Counted from the stretch's first letter, positions 1 through 7,753 are shown. The stretch: DNA of 20,217 nt from an uncultured Desulfuromonadales bacterium (GCA_945787295.1 CALZHQ010000048.1:1-20217), one strand, 5' to 3'. Notes: a model not told the origin generated them from the sequence alone. Numbers and translations: made by a program.

Positions 1-2182
1 CTTCGTCCAGCACATTATGGTGCGCGATAACATTGGCTGTATAGCCTGAAGTGTACAGAATCTTCAGGCCCGGCAGACGCACCGACAAAGTTTCTGCCAA
101 TTCTCTACCGTTCATTTCCGGCATAACAACATCGGTGATCAATAGATCAATCTTATCTCCCCTTTCAGTGGCAAAGGCAATAGCGTCCGCGGCAGAATCC
201 GCGGCAATGACTTTGTAGCCCAACTCGCTGAGCAGTTCCTCTCCCAACCTGAGGAGATTTGTATCATCCTCTACCAGAAGTACCGTCTGTCCGCTTCCGC
301 TCTGAATGGCGATATTTTCATCCGGCCTCGAAACATCAACCGCACCTAGAGCCCTTGGAAAATAGATTCGGATCGTGGTTCCTCGACCGGGCTCACTGTA
401 GACATTAATAAAGGCATTGTTTTGCTTGACGATGCCATAAACGGTTGACAGTCCTAGACCCGTGCCTTCTCCAAATCCCTTGGTCGTATAAAAGGGGTCG
501 AAAATTCTCTGGACGGTTTCGTCATCCATGCCAACACCATCATCGCTGACTGCAAGCATGCTAAACTCGCCGGGATGAAAGCCCGGATGACGATCGCAAT
601 ATGATTGATCAAAGGTGACCGTCGAAGACTCAATGGTGATTTTGCCGACATCGGCAATTGCATCCCTGGCGTTGATTATCAGATTCGAGAGTATCTGGTC
701 GAGTTGAGTTGGATCGGCCACAATCGGCCAAGGTGAGTTCCCCGGCAACCACAATAGCTCGATATTTTCTCCGATCAACTGCCTGAGCATCTGCAACGTC
801 GATTCGATGGAACTGTTCAAATCCAGAATTTTAGGTGCAACTGTTTGCTTGCGGGCAAAAGCGAGCAACTGTTGCGTTAATCTGGCGGAACGATTGGCAG
901 CATTCTGGATTTCATGCAAGGCCTTATAACTTGCATCCTCGGGGTCAAGCCTCCTCATCCCGAGTTCGGACCGGCCAATTATCAGGCTCAGCATATTGTT
1001 GAAGTCATGCGCCAAACCACCAGCCAACTGCCCGATAGATTCCATCTTTTGCACCTGCAGTAACTGCTGTTCAATCGACAGTTGCTCAGTGATATCACGT
1101 TTGGTGGCTATGAAATTGGTGGTTTTCCCGGCGCTGTCACAGACAGGTGAAATACTGGCATCCTCATGGTACAAACTGCCATCTTTACGCTTGTTGACCA
1201 ACCGCCCCCGCCACGTCTTTCCGGAATTCAGTTCCTGCCACATCTGGCGATAGAAATCGACATCCTGAACACCACTTTTCAGGATGCGCGGCGTCTGCCC
1301 AAGAACAGCGGTGCGCGGATAACCGGTCACAGTTTCAAAGGCCGGATTGACATACTCAATGATCCCATCCGGGTCCGTCATCATCACAACCTCAGCGGAT
1401 TGCTCTATCGCCAGCAGCAGCCTTTCCCGCTCGTTTTCGGCTTGTTTACGCTTGGTAATGTCCTGTGCCATCACAAGCTCTGCAGGGCGATTGTTGAAAG
1501 CGAGTGTATGGGAAGTGATATCGACAAAGATTAAGGAGCCATCCTTTTTCAGGTGCCGCCAGCACCCTGCGATGTCCAGGCCCTGTGTCACCCTCTCCAC
1601 ATTCTCCATCAGCGCCGCGATATCATCCGCAGGACGAATATCCTTAATCGTCATCTGCAGAAATTCATCCTTCGTATAACCGTAATGATGAACGGCGGCA
1701 GTGTTCACTGCTAGGAATTCCAATGTCTCAAGATCGTAAATCCACATCGGCTGCGGATTGTTTTGAAAAATCGAGCGGTATTGATCTTCGCTGTCAATGA
1801 GTTTTTGCTGCAGTTGTTTGCGCTCGGAAATATCTCGGTCGACACCGCGATAGCCGCAAAACCTGCCAGCACCGTCAAAAATTGGCGTTCCGCTCGATTC
1901 AATGACGACTTGGTGACCATCCTTGTGGATATTTATATTTTCAAGATGAGTGAATGGCAGGTATTTTTTTGCGATCGGGTCAAAGTGCTGATGGACCCTT
2001 TTTGCCTCATCTTCATCCATCAAATCAAACGCATTTAGACCGATCAGCTCCCCTGGCTCATAGCCCAATATGCTTTTGATTGCCGGACTGACATAGGTGA
2101 AATTTGCGTGTTCATCGAATTCCCAAAACCAATCTTGGGAAGATTCAACCATTTCCCTGTAGCGTTCGTCCTCTTTTGACAT
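1..2182 (-). CDS. Hybrid PAS sensor histidine kinase with receiver domain (3' end outside window)
   Basis: The reading frame is open from the ATG at 2182-2180 to the window edge (727 codons visible), with an in-frame TAG just upstream of that ATG. The order is PAS at about 5-125, PAS at about 130-250, PAS at about 255-370, a HisKA dimerisation helix with phospho-acceptor His392 (GGLAHDFNN), a HATPase domain (N box around 498, then SDDGVGMD, FDPFYTTK and GTGLGLSTV), and a receiver domain from about 634. The receiver has acidic LVEDD and phospho-acceptor Asp684 in LLITDVVMPEMNG. The conserved receiver Lys lies beyond the edge. No membrane segment is seen, so it should be a soluble sensor that autophosphorylates and passes phosphate to its own receiver. 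Its signal and partner are unknown. It diverges from the MscS/MgtE operon. No convincing Shine-Dalgarno sequence precedes the ATG. Confidence 0.93.
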   Translation of the reverse strand, partial: MSKEDERYREMVESSQDWFWEFDEHANFTYVSPAIKSILGYEPGELIGLNAFDLMDEDEAKRVHQHFDPIAKKYLPFTHLENINIHKDGHQVVIESSGTPIFDGAGRFCGYRGVDRDISERKQLQQKLIDSEDQYRSIFQNNPQPMWIYDLETLEFLAVNTAAVHHYGYTKDEFLQMTIKDIRPADDIAALMENVERVTQGLDIAGCWRHLKKDGSLIFVDITSHTLAFNNRPAELVMAQDITKRKQAENERERLLLAIEQSAEVVMMTDPDGIIEYVNPAFETVTGYPRTAVLGQTPRILKSGVQDVDFYRQMWQELNSGKTWRGRLVNKRKDGSLYHEDASISPVCDSAGKTTNFIATKRDITEQLSIEQQLLQVQKMESIGQLAGGLAHDFNNMLSLIIGRSELGMRRLDPEDASYKALHEIQNAANRSARLTQQLLAFARKQTVAPKILDLNSSIESTLQMLRQLIGENIELLWLPGNSPWPIVADPTQLDQILSNLIINARDAIADVGKITIESSTVTFDQSYCDRHPGFHPGEFSMLAVSDDGVGMDDETVQRIFDPFYTTKGFGEGTGLGLSTVYGIVKQNNAFINVYSEPGRGTTIRIYFPRALGAVDVSRPDENIAIQSGSGQTVLLVEDDTNLLRLGEELLSELGYKVIAADSAADAIAFATERGDKIDLLITDVVMPEMNGRELAETLSVRLPGLKILYTSGYTANVIAHHNVLDE

Positions 2183-2416
2183 GACCGCGGCCTATGGAGT
2201 GAGGGTTGATTTGGAAGGCGTAAGGAGAACCAATTATCATTGAGATACATGATTTTGTCAAAACGCTGGGGCTGATAGACGTTCAGACAGCCTGATCTCC
2301 CGATTTTGAAGCCAGCTCAACCAAACTACCTGCAGATCGATCCGGCCAACTCTCCACCTGGCGATAATCACACGGCTATATCCAACAGATTTGTATCAAT
2401 AAGTTAGATCAAAAGT

Positions 2417-2467
2417 GGCCCTTTTGCTATGTGACTGAAAATAAAGCAAAGCGAAGGGGCCGTTTTT
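2417..2467 (+). terminator. Terminator-like hairpin upstream of MscS operon
   Basis: GGCCCTTTTGCT (2417-2428) pairs with AGCGAAGGGGCC (2450-2461): 12 positions, two of them G-U in RNA, with a 21-nt loop, followed by GTTTTT. No plus-strand gene lies upstream, so it could end a short transcript, end antisense transcription, or act as a leader attenuator for the MscS/MgtE operon. Confidence 0.4.
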
Positions 2468-2525
2468 GTGTTCCATATGTCGGGCCACGAGAGATTTATT
2501 CAAGAGATATGAGACGAAGAAATTG

Positions 2526-2553
2526 TATAGCCCTTGCTTACGCGAGGGCTATA
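2526..2553. repeat. Compact inverted repeat (stem-loop) upstream of MscS operon
   Basis: TATAGCCCTTGC (2526-2537) faces GCGAGGGCTATA (2542-2553), a 12-bp stem with one G-U pair and a 4-nt loop. Nine outer base pairs are perfect. There is only a weak T tract afterwards. It may be a leader structure, a terminator or a protein-binding palindrome. Confidence 0.55.
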
Positions 2554-2742
2554 TTGTTCCTAACTATTCAGATTTGCATAAGTCTATCGACCACCAGCAA
2601 TTCAGGATTTATCCAAGCAGACGAGCAGCGAACACCTGTTGATGATGATATATTCAAGCATGGGGTTCACGATTAAAGCTGTCAAGAAATTGGAATCACA
2701 CTTTACATATATCCATAAATTGAAAAACCAAGGAGAGCACTC

Positions 2743-3624
2743 ATGGATAAAACAACTCTTAGCTGGCAAGAGTCGATCACACATACCTTCGAAGAGTTTA
2801 CGACGCAAATCATCGCATTTGCGCCCCAACTCATCGGTGCTATTGCCTTGCTGGTTGCTGGGTGGATTGTCGCCAAAGTGCTGTGCATTGCCAGCAGAAA
2901 GCTCGTCGGTAGTTTTGACTCTCTCTTCCAGCGAGCGGCACAGACTGACGGTGCTCGTCAGGAAAAAATAAAACGCTCCTACGCTGACATTGTCAGTAAA
3001 GTTGTGTTTTGGACGGTCATGATATTTTTTATCTCTGCTACGGCCAACATGCTTGGCTGGCAAATGTTTTCTAACTGGATGAATAGCGTTGTCACTTATT
3101 TACCGAACTTGATAACTGGTTTGCTTATTATCCTGGGAGGTTTTCTTCTGGGTAACGGTGCCAAAAGTATCGCGATGAGTACGGCAAATTCTGCCGGGAT
3201 TGAGCAAAGCGAGATTTTGGCGGGTGTTGTTAAAATTGTTGTCCTCATAGCCACACTTATTATTGGTATTAAACAAATAGGGATCAACGTCGACTTTCTA
3301 ACGAATGTTTTGGTTGTCACTCTAGGTGTTTTTCTTAGCGGTGCTGCGCTGGCATTTGGCCTGGGAGCTGGAACGTTGGTCGCTAATATTATTGGCGGGC
3401 AATATGTTCGCAAACATTGCCGTGTGGGTGAGCAGATGCAACTGGGTGGGTATGAGGGTAAAGTGGTTGAAGTGACTCAGACCTCTATCATATTGGATAC
3501 TGAATTGGGTCGAACAGTGATTCCTGCGAAACATTTTCAAGAACAGGTAAGTAGTTTTATATCTAGCCGCGATGAAGCAAATGAAAATATAGCTTCCTCC
3601 TCTCCTGAAGGAGGAAAAAAATGA
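2743..3624 (+). CDS. MscS-family mechanosensitive channel with extra N-terminal TM helices
   Basis: This 293-aa integral membrane protein has hydrophobic helices at about 23-47, 87-107, 118-141 and 159-181. A Gly/Ala-rich pore-lining segment follows at about 186-220 (GAALAFGLGAGTLVANIIGG), the hallmark of MscS TM3. After it comes a short beta domain (GEQMQLGGYEGKVVEVTQTSIILDTELGRTVIPAKHF). The four helices before the pore place it in the MscS group with TM-helix repeats rather than the three-helix E. coli MscS. The family opens under membrane tension to release solutes on osmotic downshift. The start follows a good AGGAG. Its stop overlaps the next start (ATGA), so it is co-translated with the MgtE-like genes, which hints at an ion-homeostasis role. 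Channel gating here is inferred from family membership. Confidence 0.88.
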   Translation: MDKTTLSWQESITHTFEEFTTQIIAFAPQLIGAIALLVAGWIVAKVLCIASRKLVGSFDSLFQRAAQTDGARQEKIKRSYADIVSKVVFWTVMIFFISATANMLGWQMFSNWMNSVVTYLPNLITGLLIILGGFLLGNGAKSIAMSTANSAGIEQSEILAGVVKIVVLIATLIIGIKQIGINVDFLTNVLVVTLGVFLSGAALAFGLGAGTLVANIIGGQYVRKHCRVGEQMQLGGYEGKVVEVTQTSIILDTELGRTVIPAKHFQEQVSSFISSRDEANENIASSSPEGGKK

Positions 3625-4463
3625 CCAATCAAAAAATTGACTTAGCCCTGGCATTTTTGCAATCCCAGCCGCGATCAGCAGCAGCTGTGTTAGAACAGCA
3701 ACCTGCTGAGCATGTTTCAGAATTTCTGAAGAACGTTCCTTATACTCATGCTGCAGCGGTCTTAAGTAAAATGCTTCCTCAATATGCCGCAAAAATTTGT
3801 AAAAATCTTGATCCGGCTGTTTCAGCCAGTTTCTTGTCGGAAATGGAAGTTAGTCTTGTCGCTGCTATTCTAAGGCATTCTGACAAGGGGCTGCACAACC
3901 AGATACTTAAACTTCTTCCGGAGAGAACTAAAATCGCCAGTAAGCTGCTACTCAATTACGCTGAGCATGTTGTTGGGGCTTGGATGGTGGCAAATATTTC
4001 GACGCTGCCTGTTGATTGTACGGTTGAAGAAGCCTTATCAAGGCTTGCATCAGAAGATGGAGTCATTAACTCTGATGTAATTCATGTTGTCGATCGCGAA
4101 AAAAAACTGCAGGGGTTGGTTACCGTTGGAAATCTATTGCGCTCTTCGCCTAACACCCCTATCACCAATATCATGAAACAAAAGTGCGCTGCAATATCGG
4201 GTCGGACTGCTCTAGATTCTGCGGCAAATCATGCTGTGTGGACGCATCAGGATACGATTGCCGTCATTAACAGGCACAATCAAATAGTGGGAGTATTACG
4301 TCATGCTGACCTACGCAAAGGGCTGAATGACATGTCATCTACAAACACAATGACTCACCCCATCGGCAGTGGTCCCCTGACAGGCATATATGAAGTTTAT
4401 GGAAGCAGTCTTTTGGCCCTATTTAGCACAATTAGTGAAGTGACCAGCTCAAACAGGCCGTAA
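3621..4463 (+). CDS. MgtE-like cytoplasmic regulator: MgtE N domain plus CBS pair, no membrane domain
   Basis: This 280-aa soluble protein has residues 1-120 as a helical-repeat MgtE N-terminal domain (AVLEQQPAEHVSEFL, AAAVLSKMLP, VSASFLSEM). Two CBS-like repeats follow at about 125-180 and 185-235 (DVIHVVDREKKLQGLVTVGNLL; TIAVINRHNQIVGVLRHADL). In true MgtE these domains sense cytoplasmic Mg2+ and adenine nucleotides and close the pore. Here the channel domain is missing and only about 45 residues follow the second CBS. It starts inside the stop of the channel gene and ends 10 bp before the full MgtE. It may bind either partner as a regulatory subunit, which is an inference. There is no sign of truncation by frameshift, because the next gene begins with its own N domain. 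Confidence 0.82.
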   Translation: MTNQKIDLALAFLQSQPRSAAAVLEQQPAEHVSEFLKNVPYTHAAAVLSKMLPQYAAKICKNLDPAVSASFLSEMEVSLVAAILRHSDKGLHNQILKLLPERTKIASKLLLNYAEHVVGAWMVANISTLPVDCTVEEALSRLASEDGVINSDVIHVVDREKKLQGLVTVGNLLRSSPNTPITNIMKQKCAAISGRTALDSAANHAVWTHQDTIAVINRHNQIVGVLRHADLRKGLNDMSSTNTMTHPIGSGPLTGIYEVYGSSLLALFSTISEVTSSNRP

Positions 4464-4473
4464 GGAGAGAAAA

Positions 4474-5799
4474 ATGACAATACCAGCGATAGAAATCAAT
4501 ACGCCTGTGGAGGCACTTAACAAAGCATTTCTGCTGAATCATCCAAAAGATGCAGCGCGTAAAATTGAAACCATGCGCCCTCAAGACTCAGCAAACCTCT
4601 TGGGTGATCAGCCCGCCTATATATTGCAGCCGGTGTGGAGGAACCTGACTCCAGGTGTGGCGGATAACGTTTTGTTGCACCTGCCGGATAAAACGGTCGC
4701 GGAACTTCTGGAATCCATGGATGCTGGCTTGTGCGCTGCATTGCTCAGCCGTTTCGATGAGAAAGCGCAAGAGAAGTTCTTTGCGCTTTTAGATGATCAC
4801 ATCGTGAAAGAATTGCAAGAGCTGCTGCAATATCCTGATGATAGTGCCGGAGCGTTGATGGAAACCAACATTACGGCATTTAACGAGAACATGACGGTAC
4901 TGGATGCGATAACACAACTTCGTAATCAAAGAATAAGAGACTTGCACCACTTGTTTTTATTAAATGACGATATGTTTTTGAGCGGGCAAATCCCGGTGCA
5001 GCGGCTTGCTCTAGCAGATGGCGAGGAAAAGCTTTCCTCCATTTCTATACCGCTGCAGGCCTACGTCACGGCATTAGACCCCAAAAGCGAAATTATGGAG
5101 AAGTTGGAAAAATACAAAATAGACACCATTCCTGTTATCGATGGCAATGACCGTTTCGTGGGGGTTATTCGTGGAAGAAATCTTCTTGGCGTGTTGAAAA
5201 ATACCCTCGCCACAGAAATGCTGACCATGGTGGGTGTGAGCAAGGATGAGCGTGCACTCTCCAGTTCCTGGTTTGCCGTCAAAAAACGGCTTCCCTGGTT
5301 GCAGATCAACCTTTTGACCGCATTTCTGGCGGCCGCGGTGGTTGGTGTGTTTGAAGAAACCATTGCAAAATATACCGCTCTCGCTATTTTGTTACCTATT
5401 GCTGCAGGACAATCTGGAAACACCGGTGCTCAAGCACTTGCCGTAACAATGCGTGGCCTCACCTTGCGTGAGATTACGTTAAGACACTGGGCTAAGGTGC
5501 TGCTAAAAGAAACCGGAGCTGCGTTGATAAACGGCGTGGCGACTGCCATTACCTGTGGAGCGGGTGTTTATATCTGGAGCCGCAGTGTTGGTTTGGCTCT
5601 CATTATTGCGCTCGCCATGATTTCTTCCATGACGATAGCGGCCGTTTCCGGTGCACTAGTTCCCATCATGCTTAAAAAATTTGGCCAGGACCCAGCCTTG
5701 TCTTCCTCGATTATCCTTACGACCGTCACAGACATTGCCGGCTTTATGTCATTCCTCGGCATCGCGACATTGATGTCTGGCATGTTAGAGGCTGGATAA
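4474..5799 (+). CDS. mgtE: Magnesium transporter MgtE
   Basis: This 441-aa protein has the full MgtE architecture. A helical N domain spans about 1-125, with the linker motif YPDDSAGALME at 120-130. A CBS region spans about 135-250 (IDTIPVIDGNDRFVGVIRG). A five-helix pore domain spans about 275-435. Pore signatures include SGNTGAQALAVTMRGL (314-329) and DPALSS...TTVTDIAGF (406-424), where Asp420 matches the conserved pore aspartate. MgtE is a Mg2+-selective channel of the inner membrane, gated by cytoplasmic Mg2+ through the N and CBS domains. The first CBS repeat looks divergent. TAAGGAG gives a good ribosome site, and an 11-bp hairpin follows 28 bp after the stop. It is the last gene of the three-gene MscS/MgtE operon. 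Confidence 0.92.
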   Translation: MTIPAIEINTPVEALNKAFLLNHPKDAARKIETMRPQDSANLLGDQPAYILQPVWRNLTPGVADNVLLHLPDKTVAELLESMDAGLCAALLSRFDEKAQEKFFALLDDHIVKELQELLQYPDDSAGALMETNITAFNENMTVLDAITQLRNQRIRDLHHLFLLNDDMFLSGQIPVQRLALADGEEKLSSISIPLQAYVTALDPKSEIMEKLEKYKIDTIPVIDGNDRFVGVIRGRNLLGVLKNTLATEMLTMVGVSKDERALSSSWFAVKKRLPWLQINLLTAFLAAAVVGVFEETIAKYTALAILLPIAAGQSGNTGAQALAVTMRGLTLREITLRHWAKVLLKETGAALINGVATAITCGAGVYIWSRSVGLALIIALAMISSMTIAAVSGALVPIMLKKFGQDPALSSSIILTTVTDIAGFMSFLGIATLMSGMLEAG

Positions 5800-5827
5800 G
5801 GTGAAGTCGTCTATGGGGCCTGAATAA

Positions 5828-5855
5828 AGGGCGGAACCGATTTTGGTTCCGCCCT
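5828..5855 (+). terminator. Terminator-type hairpin after mgtE
   Basis: A perfect 11-bp GC-rich stem (AGGGCGGAACC / GGTTCCGCCCT) has a 6-nt loop, 28 bp downstream of the mgtE stop. The T tract is weak on both strands. It also lies just past the end of the minus-strand ORF at 5862-6146, so it may serve both directions. Confidence 0.65.
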
Positions 5856-5861
5856 GATAAG

Positions 5862-6146
5862 TTACTTTGCATTCATCCGGCATTCTGAGTATCTGCCTTG
5901 GCGCAGGTAATTTGGGAGTTCCTTGACCTTCAGATACCTCTTCCGCTTAGTTTTCTTTGGAATCAGCTCTCGCATTAATTCGAGTTTGCCGAAACACAAC
6001 AGCCGGTCTCCGGCTTCAGCATGGGTCATGCATACCAGCCGACTTATGGTAATCCATATCCATCTCAATGAACTGCTGCGGAGATTAACGCAGAATTCGG
6101 AAAAATCGTACGCCAAGCTCGATATGGCAGTCACAATTAGATCCAA
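5862..6146 (-). CDS. Unrecognised basic 94-aa ORF, possibly a gene remnant
   Basis: I do not recognise this frame. It encodes a hydrophobic N-terminal half with several Arg and Trp residues and a very basic C-terminal tail (KKTKRKRYLKVKELPNYL). It has an ATG but no convincing ribosome site. It ends next to the hairpin shared with mgtE. The basic tail and the surrounding AT-rich, gene-poor sequence would fit the decayed 3' end of a transposase or another foreign gene. It could equally be non-coding. The opposite strand also carries an open frame of similar size (5923-6156), which lowers confidence further. Confidence 0.3.
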   Translation of the reverse strand: MDLIVTAISSLAYDFSEFCVNLRSSSLRWIWITISRLVCMTHAEAGDRLLCFGKLELMRELIPKKTKRKRYLKVKELPNYLRQGRYSECRMNAK

Positions 6147-6260
6147 AATACCGTAAAACCGAAAATTAACAGCAATGCCCTTTCAGAAAAATTGACAGGC
6201 CATTGTGTTTGAAGCCCAACGGAACGAAAACCTGCGCTCAGGTTGGATTGATAAAAAGTT

Positions 6261-6326
6261 ACAAATGAGCCTCTTGCAAAAGCATATGCATCTTTTTGAA
6301 TATGCTTTTGCAAGAGGCTCATTTGT
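6261..6326 (-). repeat. 27-bp perfect inverted repeat, likely terminator of hemerythrin operon
   Basis: The arms at 6261-6287 and 6300-6326 are perfect reverse complements over 27 bp with a 12-bp loop. Read on the minus strand it lies 33 bp after the hemerythrin stop and is followed by AACTTTTTATC, so it can act as a Rho-independent terminator there. The stem is much longer than a typical terminator and resembles two insertion-element ends placed head to head, or a small fold-back element. Confidence 0.75.
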
Positions 6327-6359
6327 TAATTCATTTATTCAAGGGTAATTTGGTTAGTT

Positions 6360-6914
6360 TCAGGCCGCAGCCTGCCGTTCATAATCTTCCACCAGCTTGC
6401 GGTACTTCTCTTTCAGTCCCGGGAGCTGCGCCTCTGCATTTTCGTAAGCTTTCAGCATACCGGAACGAACATCTTCTGGCAGCACCCGCTCGGCAAGTGG
6501 ATAAAGGATGTTGTCTTCCTTGTCAATATGGCCGCGGAGCAGTTCGGCGTAACCCTTTGCACTTTCAGCGATCAGGGGAATCTGGCCAGGTTCACCGGCC
6601 AGAGCCTTTTCTGCAGCCTCTTCCAGCGCACGAACAAACTCACGTCCCTGGTCGTGCTCCATGTGCATCGCTTCGATAGGCGACTGCTTTTCCGGCATGC
6701 CGTTTTTGACCAGTTCCATGAAGAGCACATCCTCTTCTTTGGCATGATGGAACCGATCCGCGTAATTGCGGATAAAGTCTATTGCATCGAGAAAAAACTG
6801 CCAGTTGCGGAAATCACCCTGCTCCATCAACCTGGTATTTTTCTCCACCAGCGTGATCATCCGCAGAATCAGTTGATGCTCGTCGCTCATAACCTGGGTG
6901 ACATTGGTCTTCAT
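6360..6914 (-). CDS. Hemerythrin HHE cation-binding domain protein
   Basis: I chose the ATG at 6914 because AAAGGAG precedes it and the upstream gene stops one base earlier. A longer frame reaching 6986 is not needed. The 184-aa product is an all-helical hemerythrin-like bundle. Candidate di-iron ligands are His13 (DEHQ), His56/His57 and Glu61 (FHHAKEE), His84 and His87 (HMEHDQGREF), and His129 with Glu133 (GHIDKEDNILYP). Such proteins bind O2 or NO, or handle iron. In RIC/YtfE/ScdA this domain repairs iron-sulfur centres damaged by NO. It is the last gene of a three-gene coupled operon divergent from the nitrate reductase operon, which supports a nitrosative-stress role (inference). It has no signal peptide, so it is cytoplasmic. 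Confidence 0.9.
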   Translation of the reverse strand: MKTNVTQVMSDEHQLILRMITLVEKNTRLMEQGDFRNWQFFLDAIDFIRNYADRFHHAKEEDVLFMELVKNGMPEKQSPIEAMHMEHDQGREFVRALEEAAEKALAGEPGQIPLIAESAKGYAELLRGHIDKEDNILYPLAERVLPEDVRSGMLKAYENAEAQLPGLKEKYRKLVEDYERQAAA

Positions 6915-6915
6915 C

Positions 6916-7371
6916 TTAACTTCTCCTTTGCCCGTCGACGCCGATGATTGCAACTTCAAGCGGTACCTCTTTTCCTGATTGAGCAATCGCCTGTTGGGCG
7001 AACATCGCCAGACCGCGGCAACAGGGGACTTCCATGATCGTCACGGTGACCGACTGGATATTATTATTTGCGATCATCGCTGCCAGCTTGTCAACGTAAG
7101 GGCTGGTATCGTCCAACTTGGGACAGGCGTTGACCAACACCCGGTCTTTGATGAAGTCACGATGGAATTCAGCATAGGCAAAAGGAGCACAATCGGCGGC
7201 AATAAGTAGATGTGCATCCTGGAGGTAGGGCGCGGTCGGCGGAACCAGATGCAACTGGGTTGGCCATTGGCGAAGTTCAGACTCTACTCGACCAGCCTGG
7301 GCGCTATCGGTGACTTTTTTTTCTACAGTACGGACCTGGGTCCCCGGGCAACCACATGCTAATTTCGTCAT
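6916..7371 (-). CDS. Cys-rich redox protein, stand-alone form of a domain often fused to ferredoxins
   Basis: This 151-aa cytoplasmic protein has six cysteines: Cys6 and Cys8 (ACGCPG), Cys61 (AADCAPFAYAEFHRDF), Cys83 (NACPKLDD) and Cys117-Cys118 (MEVPCCRG). From memory, the pattern WPTQLHLVPPTAPYL...AADC...CPKLDD...MEVPCCRG matches the C-terminal half of 4Fe-4S ferredoxin-type proteins of anaerobes. Here the CxxCxxCxxC ferredoxin part is absent and only this half is encoded. Its biochemical role is not known to me. Metal or cluster binding through the conserved cysteines is an inference. It overlaps the upstream gene by ATGA and is followed after one base by the hemerythrin start, so the three products are probably made together. 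Confidence 0.8.
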   Translation of the reverse strand: MTKLACGCPGTQVRTVEKKVTDSAQAGRVESELRQWPTQLHLVPPTAPYLQDAHLLIAADCAPFAYAEFHRDFIKDRVLVNACPKLDDTSPYVDKLAAMIANNNIQSVTVTIMEVPCCRGLAMFAQQAIAQSGKEVPLEVAIIGVDGQRRS

Positions 7372-7595
7372 CTTTTATGCTCCTTTATTTTCAGATAGTC
7401 GCTGATTTCCTGCTCGATTTTCGCCTCGATCTCATCACCGAGAGCATGAATACTGACCACATCATTGACCAGACAGATACCGACGCCGCAAGTAACACAG
7501 TCGATGTTGTACTTCGTCAGTAATTCGCCGATAAAGGGGTGCTGCTCAATGGTTTTATTGATCGGCTGATCGCCGATTCCGTCAGGAAGTTTCAT
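7368..7595 (-). CDS. DUF1858/ScdA-N-like small CxxC protein
   Basis: This 75-aa protein begins with a short helical region (INKTIEQHPFIGELLTKYNID). A Cys-rich loop CVTCGVGIC follows (Cys33, Cys36, Cys41), then a C-terminal helix. The pattern resembles DUF1858 / prismane-associated redox-disulfide domains and the N-terminal domain of ScdA/RIC, where a conserved Cys motif sits before the hemerythrin domain. It is the first gene of the minus operon, with AAGGAG 7 nt before the ATG. With the hemerythrin encoded two genes later it could make a split RIC-like system, which is an inference from architecture. The exact family assignment is tentative. Confidence 0.78.
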   Translation of the reverse strand: MKLPDGIGDQPINKTIEQHPFIGELLTKYNIDCVTCGVGICLVNDVVSIHALGDEIEAKIEQEISDYLKIKEHKR

Positions 7596-7629
7596 TTATT
7601 CGCTCCTTCGTCCATTGTCTGATGGTCAG

Positions 7630-7635
7630 ACTATA
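7630..7635 (-). promoter_or_regulatory. -10 element of hemerythrin operon promoter
   Basis: On the minus strand this reads TATAGT, five of six matches to TATAAT. It predicts a start near 7623, 28 bp before the first gene. That puts the centre of the operator at 7656-7673 about 41.5 bp upstream, the class II activator geometry. No -35 box is evident, as expected for an activated promoter. Confidence 0.55.
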
Positions 7636-7655
7636 AGCGAGATAAAAAGTACAAA

Positions 7656-7673
7656 ACATGACTTGGGTCAAAA
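7656..7673 (-). promoter_or_regulatory. FNR/HcpR/DNR-like operator, hemerythrin side
   Basis: ACATGACTTGGGTCAAAA shares the core TGAC-TTGG-GTCA and the right arm GTCAAA with the better site at 7754-7771. The left arm is less perfect. Its position relative to the minus-strand -10 suits a CRP/FNR-family activator. Confidence 0.6.
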
Positions 7674-7753
7674 GCTGATTATTTTTGTCAGGTATCTATC
7701 AGGAACTGCGATTATCTGCATGGACCAAACCACAAAAAAGAAAATAAAACAGC

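Larger units (their letters stand above)
2183..2742. other. Gene-poor divergent region between kinase and MscS operon
   Basis: This 560-bp AT-rich stretch separates two divergent transcription units and must hold both promoters. No clear -35/-10 pair stands out to me. It holds two strong hairpins (2417-2461 and 2526-2553). An open frame at 2431-2676 begins with GTG, or ATG at 2509. From 2509 it would give a basic start followed by a hydrophobic stretch, but it lacks a good ribosome site and has the 2526-2553 hairpin inside it, so I do not call it a gene. Confidence 0.5.

Noticed and set aside
2431..2676. 81-codon plus frame with a hydrophobic segment
   Set aside because: GTG start without a ribosome site, overlaps hairpins, and has no recognisable family. 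The internal ATG at 2509 is also poorly placed.
5923..6156. 77-codon plus frame opposite the 94-aa ORF
   Set aside because: No ribosome site and no family pattern. Likely chance opening in the same low-information region.
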